From the NCBI GenBank assembly GCA_012517855.1, contig JAAYUD010000088.1, positions 1-64,000 on the forward strand: a DNA stretch of 64,000 bases. The letters run 5' to 3'. How positions within the stretch are numbered: position 1 is the stretch's first letter; the number at the start of each line of letters is the position of its first letter. Below the pieces are notes generated by a model. It was not told the origin of the DNA. It did not search any database and saw only the letters and a list, made by a program, of their open reading frames with translations. This DNA comes from Bacteroidales bacterium (lineage in GTDB: Bacteria; Bacteroidota; Bacteroidia; Bacteroidales; Bacteroidaceae). Positions 51,789-63,566 of the stretch are shown in pieces. A program made the translations under genes and the position numbers.

Positions 51789-53186
51789 TTAATCCTTATC
51801 TTCATTCTGACCTTTTGCCTGATTCTTTTTAATCCATCCCGGATATTTGAAGTTGCATTTTATCCAAGCTGGATTAATACGAATGTAAGTCCTTTTTTGT
51901 TTATCGGCAATCCATTTGGTAAGCACCTCTTCGCGGCGTTTACCCAGCAGCATGTCTTTCACGCTTTGATAATCGTCGGTGATAGTTGCTTTGTGTCCGT
52001 TTATACGATTCTTTAATTTCGCAATAACGCAAACTTCGTCACCATCTTTGTTTATCATGGTATATGCCTTTGATATTTCGCCGACACTAAGTTTGTCGAT
52101 TATTTTTGCGGTCTCAGCAGGTAATTCTTCCATTTGGAATTTTGCAGTACTACTATTCTGGTTTACCATCAGACCGTGGTTCAGACGTGTATCTTTGTCC
52201 ATTGACAAGATTGTAGCACCTTCATCAAAAGAGAACTTCTTGTTTCTAATATCATCTCCAATAGAATCTAACCTTGCTGTTGAAGCTGTAATAGATGCAT
52301 CTGGAATATGCGGTTTCAGAAGTATATGGCGTACTTTGATGCGGTCACCACGCTTCTCAATAAGTTGTATGATATGGTAACCATATTCTGATTTTACGAT
52401 CTTCGATATTTGATTGGGAGTTGTTAGATTGAAAGCGACATTTGCAAAGTCGGGATCCAATTGTCCTCGTCCCATAAACTCCAATTCACCGCCTTGTAGT
52501 GCAGACCCCTTATCTTCGGAATACATTACGGCCAGCGCCGAGAAAGTTGTTTCTCCCTTTTCGACCCGCTCCGTATAGTCTCTAAGCCGACGTTTTACAT
52601 CTTCAATTTCCGATTCCGGGATTTTTGGTTTCTGAGTTATGATTTGTACTTCAACTTCAGTCGGAACAAAAGGAATACTATCTTTGGACAACGATTTATA
52701 AAAATCACGAACTTCTGCAGGTGTTACTTTAATATCACCTATAATCTTTTGCTGCATTTTCTGCACAGTAAGTCCAGTTCGGATATTCTCTCTCCAAATT
52801 TCTCTCATTTGCGGAAGCTTCATATTGAAGTATTCTTCCAGTTTCTCTTTCGAGCCGATGGCTGCAATATATTGGTTTTCTTGAGCATCCAAGTGGGGAA
52901 TAACATCCGCATCAGATACGGTAATACTATCCAATGCAGCTTGATGCATATAGAGTTTCTGAATAGCGAGTTCTTCGGAAACGATACAGTTTGGCTCACC
53001 GTCAAATTTGCGGCCTTCTTGCAAATCAAACATTTTCTTTTGTTCGATATCCGACTTCAGAACAGCTTCATCACCAATAACCCAAACTACTTGATCAATA
53101 ACATTATCTTGTGCAAAAACAGATAATGTGGAAACAATAGATAAAGCTATGGTAAGTATCCACTTGTGGCTTATAAAATTCTTCAT
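51789..53186 (-). CDS. SurA-like periplasmic peptidyl-prolyl isomerase/chaperone
   Basis: 465 residues with a signal peptide (ending SVFAQ, near 25). N-terminal SurA-type helical chaperone domain (VIDQVVWVIGDEAVLKSDIEQKK), then two parvulin (PpiC-type) domains: the first with VQIITQKP ... SALAVMYSEDKGSALQGGELEFMGRGQLDPDFANVAF and HIIQLIEKRGDRIKVRHILLKP, and a second, more diverged one (about 285-395). SurA assists outer-membrane beta-barrel folding, fitting the OstA-like gene downstream and the many SusC-type barrels this organism makes. One of two consecutive PpiC-domain proteins. Confidence 0.92.
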   Translation of the reverse strand: MKNFISHKWILTIALSIVSTLSVFAQDNVIDQVVWVIGDEAVLKSDIEQKKMFDLQEGRKFDGEPNCIVSEELAIQKLYMHQAALDSITVSDADVIPHLDAQENQYIAAIGSKEKLEEYFNMKLPQMREIWRENIRTGLTVQKMQQKIIGDIKVTPAEVRDFYKSLSKDSIPFVPTEVEVQIITQKPKIPESEIEDVKRRLRDYTERVEKGETTFSALAVMYSEDKGSALQGGELEFMGRGQLDPDFANVAFNLTTPNQISKIVKSEYGYHIIQLIEKRGDRIKVRHILLKPHIPDASITASTARLDSIGDDIRNKKFSFDEGATILSMDKDTRLNHGLMVNQNSSTAKFQMEELPAETAKIIDKLSVGEISKAYTMINKDGDEVCVIAKLKNRINGHKATITDDYQSVKDMLLGKRREEVLTKWIADKQKRTYIRINPAWIKCNFKYPGWIKKNQAKGQNEDKD

Positions 53187-53249
53187 TATATAATATTAAA
53201 TTACATCTTTAAATAACAAGTTACGAAGATAATGCAATATTTTCGGGTA

Positions 53250-54773
53250 TCAGTGATTATTAACTGTTTTTAGTACCTCTTCGCTTATTTCAACCTTCGT
53301 TGTCGTTCTGAGATGATCTATCCATTCTTGTTTCATGTATTTCTGGTAATCGTCTCGAACTTTCTCTTTCACATCTTTGTAGTCGTTGGGGGACTTCTGT
53401 TTTTTCCCTAATACAAATGCGTAGGGCAACTCTGTTGCAGTTGCATGTGGTCCTCCAAAAGCAAGTGCATCGACATCGGCATTGTCACCCACCTTAAAGA
53501 TTCCTTGTGTCAGTTTTATGCGCTCGGTTGTCTTATTGAATGGTTCGATAAGCTTATCCCAATCTTCTTGAGATTGCTTCTTCAATATTTTTTTTATCTT
53601 TTTCGCTGTTTTCTTGTCAGCACATTCAAACAAAGCACCATTAAAACGAGGGGTGCTCCAACGATAATTGGATTGATTCTTCAAAAAAAAGTTCTGCAAT
53701 GCAACACTGTCAGGTGCTGTGGTTGCGATTCTGTCTTCTTCTTTCGATAAAAGCTCATCCTTGTAGAATTTCAGTTGCAGTTCGAGCTCGGGATGCGAAC
53801 AAGAAATCTTCTGACTCTCACGATCGAATAACGATTTAGCTACAAAGGCATCTATTTGCGCAGATATTTCCATCGGATGGACGTTTGCAAATCGTTTAAA
53901 ATCTTGTCCTGTATAAGCCTTTCCATCAAGCGTGAAAAGAGTCTTTACCGTTTCGCCATTTCGCCGCACTTCACTCATAGCCTCATTGTCAGCCATATAA
54001 TTCATCTCTCGCTTCAAACGTTCTATTATGGGCCCGTTTGTAGTTTCACTCCTTTTATTATTATTGATCTGCTTAATAAGCTCCGGTAGCACCTGTTCAT
54101 ACGGAGCAATATCTCTTTTGCCTATTACCTTTATTATATGTATACCGGCAGGTGAATAAAACGGTTCGGAAAATTCATTGATATTCATACTGAAAGCATG
54201 TCTTTCTATAATTTCCGGACAATCTAATGACGCAATCCAGATTGTATCTTTATTCGCAGAAAAACGTTTTATCATCTCGCCGAAGAGTTTTGGATTTCGT
54301 TGCAAGGCCGAATAAATCGAATCAAGGCGTAATTTGTTCGCCTCGATCACTTGTGAAGACGCCATTTGGGACAACGGTTGAAAGATTTGTACAACTTGTA
54401 CTTCTCCCGTTCCCTTCTGTTGCTTTTTGATGTCGTAAAGCTCTTTTGCCTTGTCCTCATCCGATCTACCATTGGTAATGTATTGTCCGATAAGCTGTTT
54501 ACGATAGTTTGCAAGCAAGTTGCGCACCGCAGGCAGGGTATCTAATCCTGCCTGTTCGGCAGCGCTTACCTTTATTTGTTCCAATACATAACCTTCAAGA
54601 TATGCTTTCAGCTCCTTCCCTTTCAGATTTTGTTTACGATCTTTGTTCAATCGATATTCAAACTCGGTTCTCGAGATCGTTTTACCGTTGAGATGTACAA
54701 GTATCGGTTCTGCCTCAGGAGTGGGAGGGCAGAATAAAGAAATCATTAATGAAAAGAGTAAACTGAAAAACAT
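53250..54773 (-). CDS. second PpiC-domain peptidyl-prolyl isomerase
   Basis: 507 residues with a short N-terminal hydrophobic signal (MFFSLLFSLMISLF). An N-terminal SurA-like helical part (VHLNGKTISRTEFEYRLNKDRKQ) is followed by one recognisable parvulin domain (VVQIFQPLSQMASSQVIEANKLRLDSIYSAL ... FSEPFYSPAGIHIIKVIGKRDIAPYEQVLPEL, about 125-235). The second half contains LDGKAYTGQDFKRFAN and is helical, ending with a region like the C-terminal strand of SurA. Periplasmic chaperone/isomerase by family. Starts 11 bp after guaB stops and precedes the surA-like gene by 63 bp. Confidence 0.88.
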   Translation of the reverse strand: MFFSLLFSLMISLFCPPTPEAEPILVHLNGKTISRTEFEYRLNKDRKQNLKGKELKAYLEGYVLEQIKVSAAEQAGLDTLPAVRNLLANYRKQLIGQYITNGRSDEDKAKELYDIKKQQKGTGEVQVVQIFQPLSQMASSQVIEANKLRLDSIYSALQRNPKLFGEMIKRFSANKDTIWIASLDCPEIIERHAFSMNINEFSEPFYSPAGIHIIKVIGKRDIAPYEQVLPELIKQINNNKRSETTNGPIIERLKREMNYMADNEAMSEVRRNGETVKTLFTLDGKAYTGQDFKRFANVHPMEISAQIDAFVAKSLFDRESQKISCSHPELELQLKFYKDELLSKEEDRIATTAPDSVALQNFFLKNQSNYRWSTPRFNGALFECADKKTAKKIKKILKKQSQEDWDKLIEPFNKTTERIKLTQGIFKVGDNADVDALAFGGPHATATELPYAFVLGKKQKSPNDYKDVKEKVRDDYQKYMKQEWIDHLRTTTKVEISEEVLKTVNNH

Positions 54774-54784
54774 ATTTTCTGTTT

Positions 54785-56365
<1,581 letters not shown>

Positions 56366-56626
56366 CTATTGGCATCACAAAAATTAGATTTATTATATAT
56401 ATAAGGTATAAAGTCCACAAAAATTATTGTACGATTTTAGGATGGTGTATAGGATTAATGATTTAATTGGATAGTCATTCGAATATATAGATATAATATT
56501 AAGAAGGATTAAAATAATAACGAACGCTCTTTAAAATTAACAAATTATAAAGAGTTTGAGATCATATCAATGTTACTAGAAAATATTTTATATCCGCCAC
56601 TATTATCCAAACAAATGAAATATTAA

Positions 56627-58336
56627 TACTTAGGGTCTGCTGAATAATTGTATTTAATATTATTTAAACTGAATATCAGCATATTAGATTCGCTTATTTT
56701 CGTGATTTTAAATAAGAAAGGCTATCTTTAGGTGTTAAAACGAAGTAAAATGAAATACAGCTCTCAGCATAAACAGCTCAGTATTGATGTCTTCCATTCA
56801 TCGCTATCCGAGCTTTCAAAAGAAAACCGTTGGGTCAAATTAGGAGACAGCCTTCCATGGGATGAAATAGAGAAGATCTACAACAGACGATTGAATAACA
56901 CTCATGGAGGTGCCGGCAACAAGCCTGCTCGTATGATAATAGGTGCGGTGTTGATCAAACACAAGATGAATCTTTCCGATGAGGAGACTATTCAGGCCAT
57001 CCGTGAAAATCCCTACATGCAGTATATGCTTGGATTGAAAGAGTTCAGCGATAAGCCCGTATTTGATTCGTCCTTATTCGTTACCATCCGTAAGCGAATA
57101 GGTAAGGATGACTTTAATGATATGAGTGAATCCCTGCTCAAGCTTCAGATAAAAATGGCAGAGGAAGAAAAGGAGAAGTCAGATAAAGAGGATGATGAGA
57201 ATAGGAGTTCTTCATCCTGTGATGCATCCACAAATGAGACTTCCTCTTCTATACGTTTGGAACCGGAGGTTGATTCTTCACATAAGGGAATATTGAAAGT
57301 TGATGCCACTTGCTCCGATGCCGAAATGAGATATCCGACGGATATTGATTTGCTCAATGATGGTGTCGAGGTCATTGACAGAATCATTGACCATATTTGT
57401 GCAAAGAACGATTTTTTCCGTCCCAATACCCATCTGAAAGAGATTCACTCGAAATATCTGAATGCCATCAAACTGCGCTCCAAACCGACGAAAAAGGTGC
57501 ATGAATGTATGGAATACCTACTGACCATGCTTTACCGCAATATCAACTCCTTTCTTAAGATGGTGGGGCGCACTTCCACCGCTGTTTTTGATTCCATGAA
57601 GAAAAGGTACCGTGAGTTGTTTATGACCGTATTGAAGATGTATCATCAGCAGAAGGAGATGTTCAGGGAAAAGATCCATGTCTGTAGCGACCGTATAGTG
57701 AGTATCTTCCAGCCGCATGTGCGTCCGATAGTCCGTGGTAAGGCAAAGGCCAAAGTCGAGTTCGGCGCCAAAATCGGAGTAAGTGTGGTGGATGGCTACA
57801 CCTTTATAGACCATCACAGCTGGGATGCGTATAATGAGTGCGAGGATCTGATACCTCATTTGAGAGCTTACAAGAAACGTTTCGGTTGCCTGCCCGAGAA
57901 GTTGGAGGCAGACAAAATATACATGAATCGGCGGAACCGGCGTATACTCCGATTCTTAAAAATAGAGGCCGGAGGTAAACCTCTGGGAAGACCTTCGAAA
58001 GAACAGCAGAGCGAAGAATATCGGAAAAAGATGGCAAAGAACGTTGGAGAGAGAAATGAAGTGGAGGCCACCTTTGGTACCGGTAAACGAATCTATCGGG
58101 CGAACAACATCAGAGCTAAACTCCCTGATACGGGTGAGGCGTGGGCAAGTGCATGCTATTTTTCAAAGAATGTGATGAAGTTCCTCAAAGAGCTTCTTCA
58201 TGTGCTTACTGAAATGATGCGAATGTTGAGAAGTATCAGGCTCACACTTGATCTATTAAAAAATCAAAGGCTAGTGATGACATCTGAGCTAATTAAAGTA
58301 ATTTGTGGATAAATATTATTCAGCAGACCCTACTTA
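56627..58336 (+). mobile_element. intact insertion sequence with 16-bp terminal inverted repeats and 6-bp target duplication
   Basis: The element is 56633-58330 (1698 bp). Its ends are perfect 16-bp inverted repeats, GGGTCTGCTGAATAAT (56633-56648) and its complement (58315-58330). It is flanked on both sides by TACTTA (56627-56632 and 58331-58336), the likely target-site duplication; because the base pairs next to the ends are TA on both sides, a shorter duplication with longer inverted repeats is possible. One transposase gene fills it. Identical ends and an intact reading frame suggest recent transposition. IS5/IS1182-type by its transposase. Confidence 0.9.
56750..58312 (+). CDS. IS5/IS1182-type DDE transposase
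   Basis: 520 residues from the ATG at 56750 (MKYSSQHKQL); a GTG six codons earlier (56732) is an alternative. The N-terminal domain, with GNKPARMIIGAVLIKHKMNLSDEETIQAIRENPYMQYMLGL, is the DUF772-type DNA-binding part typical of IS1182/IS5 relatives. Catalytic triad candidates: Asp in LKVDATCSDAEMRYPTD (near 184), Asp in LEADKIYMNRRNR (near 383) and Glu in GERNEVEATFGTGKR (near 432). A Ser/Glu/Asp-rich insert (about 137-175) separates the domains. The stop lies 18 bp inside the right end of the element. Confidence 0.93.
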   Translation: MKYSSQHKQLSIDVFHSSLSELSKENRWVKLGDSLPWDEIEKIYNRRLNNTHGGAGNKPARMIIGAVLIKHKMNLSDEETIQAIRENPYMQYMLGLKEFSDKPVFDSSLFVTIRKRIGKDDFNDMSESLLKLQIKMAEEEKEKSDKEDDENRSSSSCDASTNETSSSIRLEPEVDSSHKGILKVDATCSDAEMRYPTDIDLLNDGVEVIDRIIDHICAKNDFFRPNTHLKEIHSKYLNAIKLRSKPTKKVHECMEYLLTMLYRNINSFLKMVGRTSTAVFDSMKKRYRELFMTVLKMYHQQKEMFREKIHVCSDRIVSIFQPHVRPIVRGKAKAKVEFGAKIGVSVVDGYTFIDHHSWDAYNECEDLIPHLRAYKKRFGCLPEKLEADKIYMNRRNRRILRFLKIEAGGKPLGRPSKEQQSEEYRKKMAKNVGERNEVEATFGTGKRIYRANNIRAKLPDTGEAWASACYFSKNVMKFLKELLHVLTEMMRMLRSIRLTLDLLKNQRLVMTSELIKVICG

Positions 58337-58379
58337 AAATTATAAAATAGCAGCATGATGATAAATATTTTATTTAATA

Positions 58380-58411
58380 TTTGCATAAATAATAAAAATG
58401 CCATATCTTTA
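58380..58411 (+). promoter_or_regulatory. promoter of the second SusC/SusD pair
   Basis: TTTG (58380-58383), a 20-bp spacer and TATCTTTA (58404-58411, one mismatch). The leader is about 135 nt and AT-rich. The insertion element ends 50 bp upstream, so it spares the promoter. Confidence 0.65.
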
Positions 58412-58553
58412 CCGCCGATAGAAAGACTAATATTTTGTGTTGAAAACCGAAAACTAAAGTTAAGTGTTTATAAATAAATCGTTGAAATTACTATAAAAAC
58501 AAAACTACCTTATTCCCTTAAGATACTTAATTACGAACCTTTAATTATAAGTT

Positions 58554-61500
58554 ATGAGACAAAAATTTAATTGTAAAACACGGCTTAGCAGGCTTGTCAT
58601 CGCTCTTTCTGTAGTATTGGGCATTGGAAGTTTTTCTATGCAAGCCTTTGCTCTACCACGAGTAGAGATTTCACAACCTAACAAAATTGTCAAAGGCCAC
58701 ATTGTTGATGAGAGCGGCGAAGCCCTTCCGGGTGCCAGCGTTGTTGTCAAAGGCCAAACATCGGGTATCATATCCGATATGAATGGTAATTTCTCGCTTT
58801 CTGTTGCCAGCGGGAATGTTGTTATCGTTGTATCCTCTGTTGGCTATAAAACTCAGGAAATAGCTCTAAACGGAAGAACTACTGTTAATATTGCAATGGT
58901 AGCCGCAGTCTCCGAGTTGAAAGAGGTTGTTGTTACAGCATTGGGTATTAAGCGTGAAAAGAAATCATTGGGTTATGCAGTACAGGATGTTAAAGCTGAT
59001 GAGCTCAATAAAGTTGGAAGTACGGGTTTAACTGATGCTTTGCAAGGTAAAGTCGCTGGTCTGAATATTTCTGATAGTGGTACTGGTGCCGGTGGTTCTT
59101 CTAAAGTTGTTATCCGTGGCAACTCTTCTTTAGTAGGTAATAACTCTCCTTTGTGGGTGGTTGATGGTGTGCCTTATGATACAGGTATTGATACTAATAA
59201 TATGCAATGGGGAGGATTTGATAGAGCTGGTGGAGCTTTTGATTTGAATCCTGAAGACGTAGAATCTGTTTCAGTGTTAAAAGGCCCGACTGCTGCTGCT
59301 CTCTATGGCTCACGTGCCGGCAATGGTGTTATTATGGTAACCACAAAAAAGGGGGGACATAATGGGCGTTTAGGTATAAGTTATACAGGAAAATTCACTT
59401 CTTCTGCTATTGCCTACACATTAGATGAACAGAATACTTATGGAGAAGGCCGTAATGGAGTTATTGATGTTAATTCGCCTTACTCTTGGGGAGCAAAAAT
59501 GGAAGGTCAGTCAGTTCCTGCGTGGTGGGATAAAACACAAACGACTAAATATTCCGTTCAAAAAGATGTTATGAAGAATTTTTATCGCAATGGAGGTATT
59601 CAGTCTAATGCTATTTCGCTAGAAGGTGGTGATAAAGAAAATCCATATCGTATTACTTTATCCCACGAATATACAAAAGGTAATGTAGAATACAATAATA
59701 TTAAAAAAACGGATATAGATATTGTTTCGCGTTACAAAATAAACAAATGGTTGACGTTAGATATTAAGGCTAATTATACTAATACTATTGGCGAAAACCG
59801 TCAAGAACTCGGCGCCTACGGTACTGCTTATTATTTGTATACAATGCCACGTAGTATTCAATTAAGTGATTTGAGTGCCAATAAATTTAATCCTACGCTA
59901 TTAGCTCATGGAGAATATGAGCATTTTAACTTTTATGGTCCCGACTCGAATCATCAGAATCCATATTTTATAATGGAGCAATGGAAGAATAAGGATAAAA
60001 AAAATCGTTTATTTGGTTATGCTTCAGCAACAATAGCTATTACTCCAGAGTTAAAATTGAAGTTAAAACAGGGAATGGATTATGCCGACACACAATATGG
60101 ACAGAATTATAAATATAATGATCCGGTATTTGATACACGTCCATTGGTTGAAATGACTAAAAATACTACACGCGAAATGAACTCGGAATTTTTACTCTCT
60201 TGGAATAAAACATTGGGCGATTTCCAAGTTGGCGTTAGTGGTGGTGGTAATCGGATGTATTACCATTTAGAAGGTCTATATGGCTCTAGTGGAAAGATAA
60301 ATATACCTTGGGCACAATATATTAATGCTGGAACTAAAAAGAATGCTTATAATTCTATCGATGAAAAAGAAATTAATTCTCTATATGCTTTTGCTAATGT
60401 AAGTTATAAAGACTATTTGTTTTTAGATGCTACAGCACGTAATGATTGGTCTTCTACATTGCCAGCTGATAATCGTTCTTATTTTTATCCTTCCGTCAGT
60501 TTGAGTGGTATTGTTACTAGTTTTATGGATGCAATGAATATTAGTTACAATAAGAGACTGATTAATTATGGTAAAATTCGGTTGTCTGTTGCTCAAGTAG
60601 GTAAGGATGCTGGTACTTACCAGTTACTTAACACTTATGATACTACAACTGATGATGCATTCGGGCATTTATATACTGTAGAGCCTACTGATATGGCTAA
60701 CATTAACTTAAAACCAGAAATTGCAACCTCCTATGAATTAGGAACCGAATGGCGATTATTTAATAATCGTTTAGGCATTGACTTTACCTATTATAATACA
60801 AAAACAAAAAATCAGATAGTACCTCTAGCGATGGTTTATTCTTCGGGGTGGGCAACTAAGTTTTTAAATGTTGGTAAAATTTCTAATAAAGGTATTGAAC
60901 TTGCACTGAATGGATCCGTGGTGCGCACTAAAGATTTCAATGTGGATTTGACATTAAATTTAGCTCATAACGATTCTAAACTTGATAAACTGACTGAAGG
61001 TGTAGATCATTATCTCTTCGATCAATTAAATGGCAACGGTGGAACGATGCAATTACGTGCATATCCTGGTGGAAAATTTGGAGTAATTTATGATACAGGT
61101 TATTTAAGGGATGCTAAAGGGAATGTAATTGTTGGTACTGATGGTATTCCTAAAAAGACATCTAATCAAATTTGCTTGGGGAATATTGTACCTGATTTAA
61201 CAGGGTCTTTTGGAATTAATTTAGGTTATAAGGGGCTGTCTTTATCTGCATTATTTAATTTCCAAAAGGGAGGTGATATCTATTCTTATACTGAACATCA
61301 GGCTGCTATGGCTGGTGTGGCAAAACGTACAGGTAATCGTGCTGATTTTGTATATAAAGGCGTGACAGAATCTGGGGCTGTTAATACAAAAGCGGTTAGT
61401 GCTCAAGATTTTTGGATGAACGCTCCTGCAGAAGAATACATGTATGATGCTTCGTTTTTGAAACTGAAAGAATTGTCATTGGCTTATGTCGTTCCCAAAT

Positions 61501-61706
61501 CTTTCTTATCGAAGTATACAAACAATCTTGTTGGCAATATTAAGCTTTCGGTATTTGGTTCTAATCTATTATATCTGGTTAAACATACTCCAGGTACAAC
61601 ACCTGATAATAGTGCTTTTTCTGCAACAATGTTTGGGCAAGCTTTAGATTATGCACCAATGCCTAATACTCGTACTTTTGGCGTTTCTATTAATGTTGGA
61701 TTTTAA
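58554..61706 (+). CDS. SusC/RagA-family TonB-dependent transporter (no STN domain)
   Basis: 1050 residues. Signal peptide near 10-34 (LVIALSVVLGIGSFSMQAFA); carboxypeptidase-regulatory-like domain (IVKGHIVDESGEALPGASVVVKG, about 43-125); TonB plug (LKEVVVTALGIKREKKSLGYAV, SKVVIRGNSSL and ESVSVLKGPTAAALYGSRAGNGVIMV); beta-barrel to the terminal FGVSINVGF. Unlike the SusC at 40285-43833 it lacks an STN domain, so it is not expected to signal to a FecR protein. The coding sequence is visibly richer in A/T-ending codons than the housekeeping genes. Pairs with the SusD-like gene 11 bp downstream. Confidence 0.95.
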   Translation: MRQKFNCKTRLSRLVIALSVVLGIGSFSMQAFALPRVEISQPNKIVKGHIVDESGEALPGASVVVKGQTSGIISDMNGNFSLSVASGNVVIVVSSVGYKTQEIALNGRTTVNIAMVAAVSELKEVVVTALGIKREKKSLGYAVQDVKADELNKVGSTGLTDALQGKVAGLNISDSGTGAGGSSKVVIRGNSSLVGNNSPLWVVDGVPYDTGIDTNNMQWGGFDRAGGAFDLNPEDVESVSVLKGPTAAALYGSRAGNGVIMVTTKKGGHNGRLGISYTGKFTSSAIAYTLDEQNTYGEGRNGVIDVNSPYSWGAKMEGQSVPAWWDKTQTTKYSVQKDVMKNFYRNGGIQSNAISLEGGDKENPYRITLSHEYTKGNVEYNNIKKTDIDIVSRYKINKWLTLDIKANYTNTIGENRQELGAYGTAYYLYTMPRSIQLSDLSANKFNPTLLAHGEYEHFNFYGPDSNHQNPYFIMEQWKNKDKKNRLFGYASATIAITPELKLKLKQGMDYADTQYGQNYKYNDPVFDTRPLVEMTKNTTREMNSEFLLSWNKTLGDFQVGVSGGGNRMYYHLEGLYGSSGKINIPWAQYINAGTKKNAYNSIDEKEINSLYAFANVSYKDYLFLDATARNDWSSTLPADNRSYFYPSVSLSGIVTSFMDAMNISYNKRLINYGKIRLSVAQVGKDAGTYQLLNTYDTTTDDAFGHLYTVEPTDMANINLKPEIATSYELGTEWRLFNNRLGIDFTYYNTKTKNQIVPLAMVYSSGWATKFLNVGKISNKGIELALNGSVVRTKDFNVDLTLNLAHNDSKLDKLTEGVDHYLFDQLNGNGGTMQLRAYPGGKFGVIYDTGYLRDAKGNVIVGTDGIPKKTSNQICLGNIVPDLTGSFGINLGYKGLSLSALFNFQKGGDIYSYTEHQAAMAGVAKRTGNRADFVYKGVTESGAVNTKAVSAQDFWMNAPAEEYMYDASFLKLKELSLAYVVPKSFLSKYTNNLVGNIKLSVFGSNLLYLVKHTPGTTPDNSAFSATMFGQALDYAPMPNTRTFGVSINVGF

Positions 61707-61717
61707 TTGATTGACTT

Positions 61718-63331
61718 ATGAAAAAAATTATATTACCCATTCTTTTAAGTGGATGTTTGGCTTTTATGTCAGGGTGTACGAATGGATTTGATGAAATGAA
61801 TAGGACTTCTACGGCCTTGACGAAATCACAAGTCCTACCTAACTCTTTGTTAGTAAGGTCAATGTGGAAAGGGGTTTCTGCTGATTATCAACGTAATTAT
61901 AACTTATATGATGATCAGTATGCTCACTATTTCTCTAATTGTGTCGCCAGTTTTCCAACTGGTTATTATGAATACAATGATGGTTGGGCTCAATGCGGGT
62001 GGCAAGCTTTTTATACTGAACGCCAAAAGGAATATCTTGATATAAAAGATATCTGTAGCACTACTGAAATGTATACGAATTTGCTCGCAATCAATGATAT
62101 TTGGAATATTATTTTGTGGCTACGGGTAACTGATCGGTGGGGAGATGTTCCATATAAAGATGCTAATGGCCATTATGCCACTGCGACTGCTTCTCCAATA
62201 GCATATAATTCTCAAAAAGATATTTATATTGATATGATGAGTCGTTTGGATAAAGCAGCTTCATCTATAACAACGGCTTCATCTCAATTTGATCTGGGAA
62301 CGGAAGATCTAGTTTACGGAGGTAATAGTAATATTGACAAATGGAAAAAATTAGCTTATTCGGTTATGCTTCGTATGGCAATTCGCATTGCGAATGTTGA
62401 TCCCGTAGATGCTAAAAATTATGCTGCTAAGGCTGTTTCAGGAGGTGTAATGGCTAGTATTGATGATGATGCAAGAATTAAATGTGATGTGTCTCGCTGG
62501 GAAGATTATTACGATCGTTTATCTGGAGATTGGGCTAATACAACTACTGATAAAGAATTTATGGAATTTATGGCTGGAACTAAAACAGGTTATGTAACCA
62601 ATGCCGTAGATCCTCGCCGTTCAATGTGGTTCTCTTCTGGCACTAAAGGCTATGTTGGTTTCCCAAATGGTATTACTGCCTCTAGTCCCTCTTATACTGG
62701 ATTTTTGTGGTCAGATTATGCTGAAATTAATGAACATAACACAAAAGGGTTCTTCTATTATAATCGCGACGACATCTCTAATAGTCATTTATCATATCCA
62801 ATCATGGACTATTCTGAAGTCTGCTTTTTGAAAGCTGAGGCTGCTCTTCGGGGATACATTGGAGGGAATGCCGAAGATTATTACAAAAACGGGATAACTG
62901 CTTCTGTAAATAGTGTTGCTAAAGTATCTGGTGTTAGTGATCTGCAGGATGCTGATATAACAAATTATATTAACAGTTTGCCACCTTTCACTGGTAATAA
63001 TGAAGCAAAATTACGTCTTATTTGTATTCAAGAATGGATTGCTCTTTATCCGAATGCACAAGAGGGATGGAGTCTTCTTAGAAGGTCAGGGTATCCTGAA
63101 AACCTTACTTGTCCAACTGCTAGCTCTAGCGCTTTGGTAAATGATGGAAATTGGATACAACGCATTGCTTATCCAAATAACGAATATGAGAATAACAATA
63201 AGAATATACCCTCTAATTTTCAAAGTAGCTCCTCAAACTATGCAAAACGTGAACAATACGGTGTATGGTGGTCGCTCGCAGGTGATGGTAAAACCTATGC
63301 AAAGGGAACAACTCCTGCCAATAACTTCTAG
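61718..63331 (+). CDS. SusD-like outer-membrane lipoprotein (SusD/RagB family, SusD-like_2 type)
   Basis: 537 residues. Lipoprotein signal MKKIILPILLSGCLAFMSGC with lipidated Cys20. Helical TPR-like core: ILWLRVTDRWGDVPYKDA, KLAYSVMLRMAIRIANVD, DYSEVCFLKAEAALRGYIGGNAEDYYKNGITASV and IQEWIALYPNAQEGWSLLRRSGYPE, which match the SusD/RagB-2 (PF12771) subfamily, often found with transporters for peptides or other non-starch ligands. Forms the surface lid of the SusC protein encoded upstream. No hydrolase, sensor or sigma factor follows inside the window, so the substrate is unknown. A terminator follows 31 bases after the stop. Confidence 0.93.
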   Translation: MKKIILPILLSGCLAFMSGCTNGFDEMNRTSTALTKSQVLPNSLLVRSMWKGVSADYQRNYNLYDDQYAHYFSNCVASFPTGYYEYNDGWAQCGWQAFYTERQKEYLDIKDICSTTEMYTNLLAINDIWNIILWLRVTDRWGDVPYKDANGHYATATASPIAYNSQKDIYIDMMSRLDKAASSITTASSQFDLGTEDLVYGGNSNIDKWKKLAYSVMLRMAIRIANVDPVDAKNYAAKAVSGGVMASIDDDARIKCDVSRWEDYYDRLSGDWANTTTDKEFMEFMAGTKTGYVTNAVDPRRSMWFSSGTKGYVGFPNGITASSPSYTGFLWSDYAEINEHNTKGFFYYNRDDISNSHLSYPIMDYSEVCFLKAEAALRGYIGGNAEDYYKNGITASVNSVAKVSGVSDLQDADITNYINSLPPFTGNNEAKLRLICIQEWIALYPNAQEGWSLLRRSGYPENLTCPTASSSALVNDGNWIQRIAYPNNEYENNNKNIPSNFQSSSSNYAKREQYGVWWSLAGDGKTYAKGTTPANNF

Positions 63332-63362
63332 AAGTTTTAAAATTTAATAGTAAAATTAATTG

Positions 63363-63397
63363 GGAAGCGTATCTTTAACGGATACGCTTCCTTTTTA
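63363..63397 (+). terminator. terminator of the second SusC/SusD pair
   Basis: Perfect 11-bp stem (GGAAGCGTATC, 63363-63373, with 63381-63391), a 7-base loop and five Ts. Confidence 0.9.
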
Positions 63398-63418
63398 TAT
63401 AATGGTAAAAAAACAGAC

Positions 63419-63528
63419 GTATGTCACCGCCGTAACTAACGCATGTTACTGCGGTAACTAACGGAAGTTATCCTGACAACTAACGTTAGTTTCTCCAACA
63501 ACATCCGTTAGTTACCGCTGCGACATAC
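63419..63528. repeat. palindromic repeat module R4, complete copy B
   Basis: 110 bp, the same length as 16797-16906, with 22-bp inverted ends (63419-63440 and 63507-63528; several mismatches) and interior TAACTAACG / GGAAGTTA units. Both outer flanks carry an A-run or T-run border followed by a CAGACG- or CAACCG-like box. It is the first module of the inverted composite island at the end of the window. Confidence 0.8.
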
Positions 63529-63566
63529 GGTTGATTTTTTGCAAGGCAAGACAAGTCACAGCCGCC

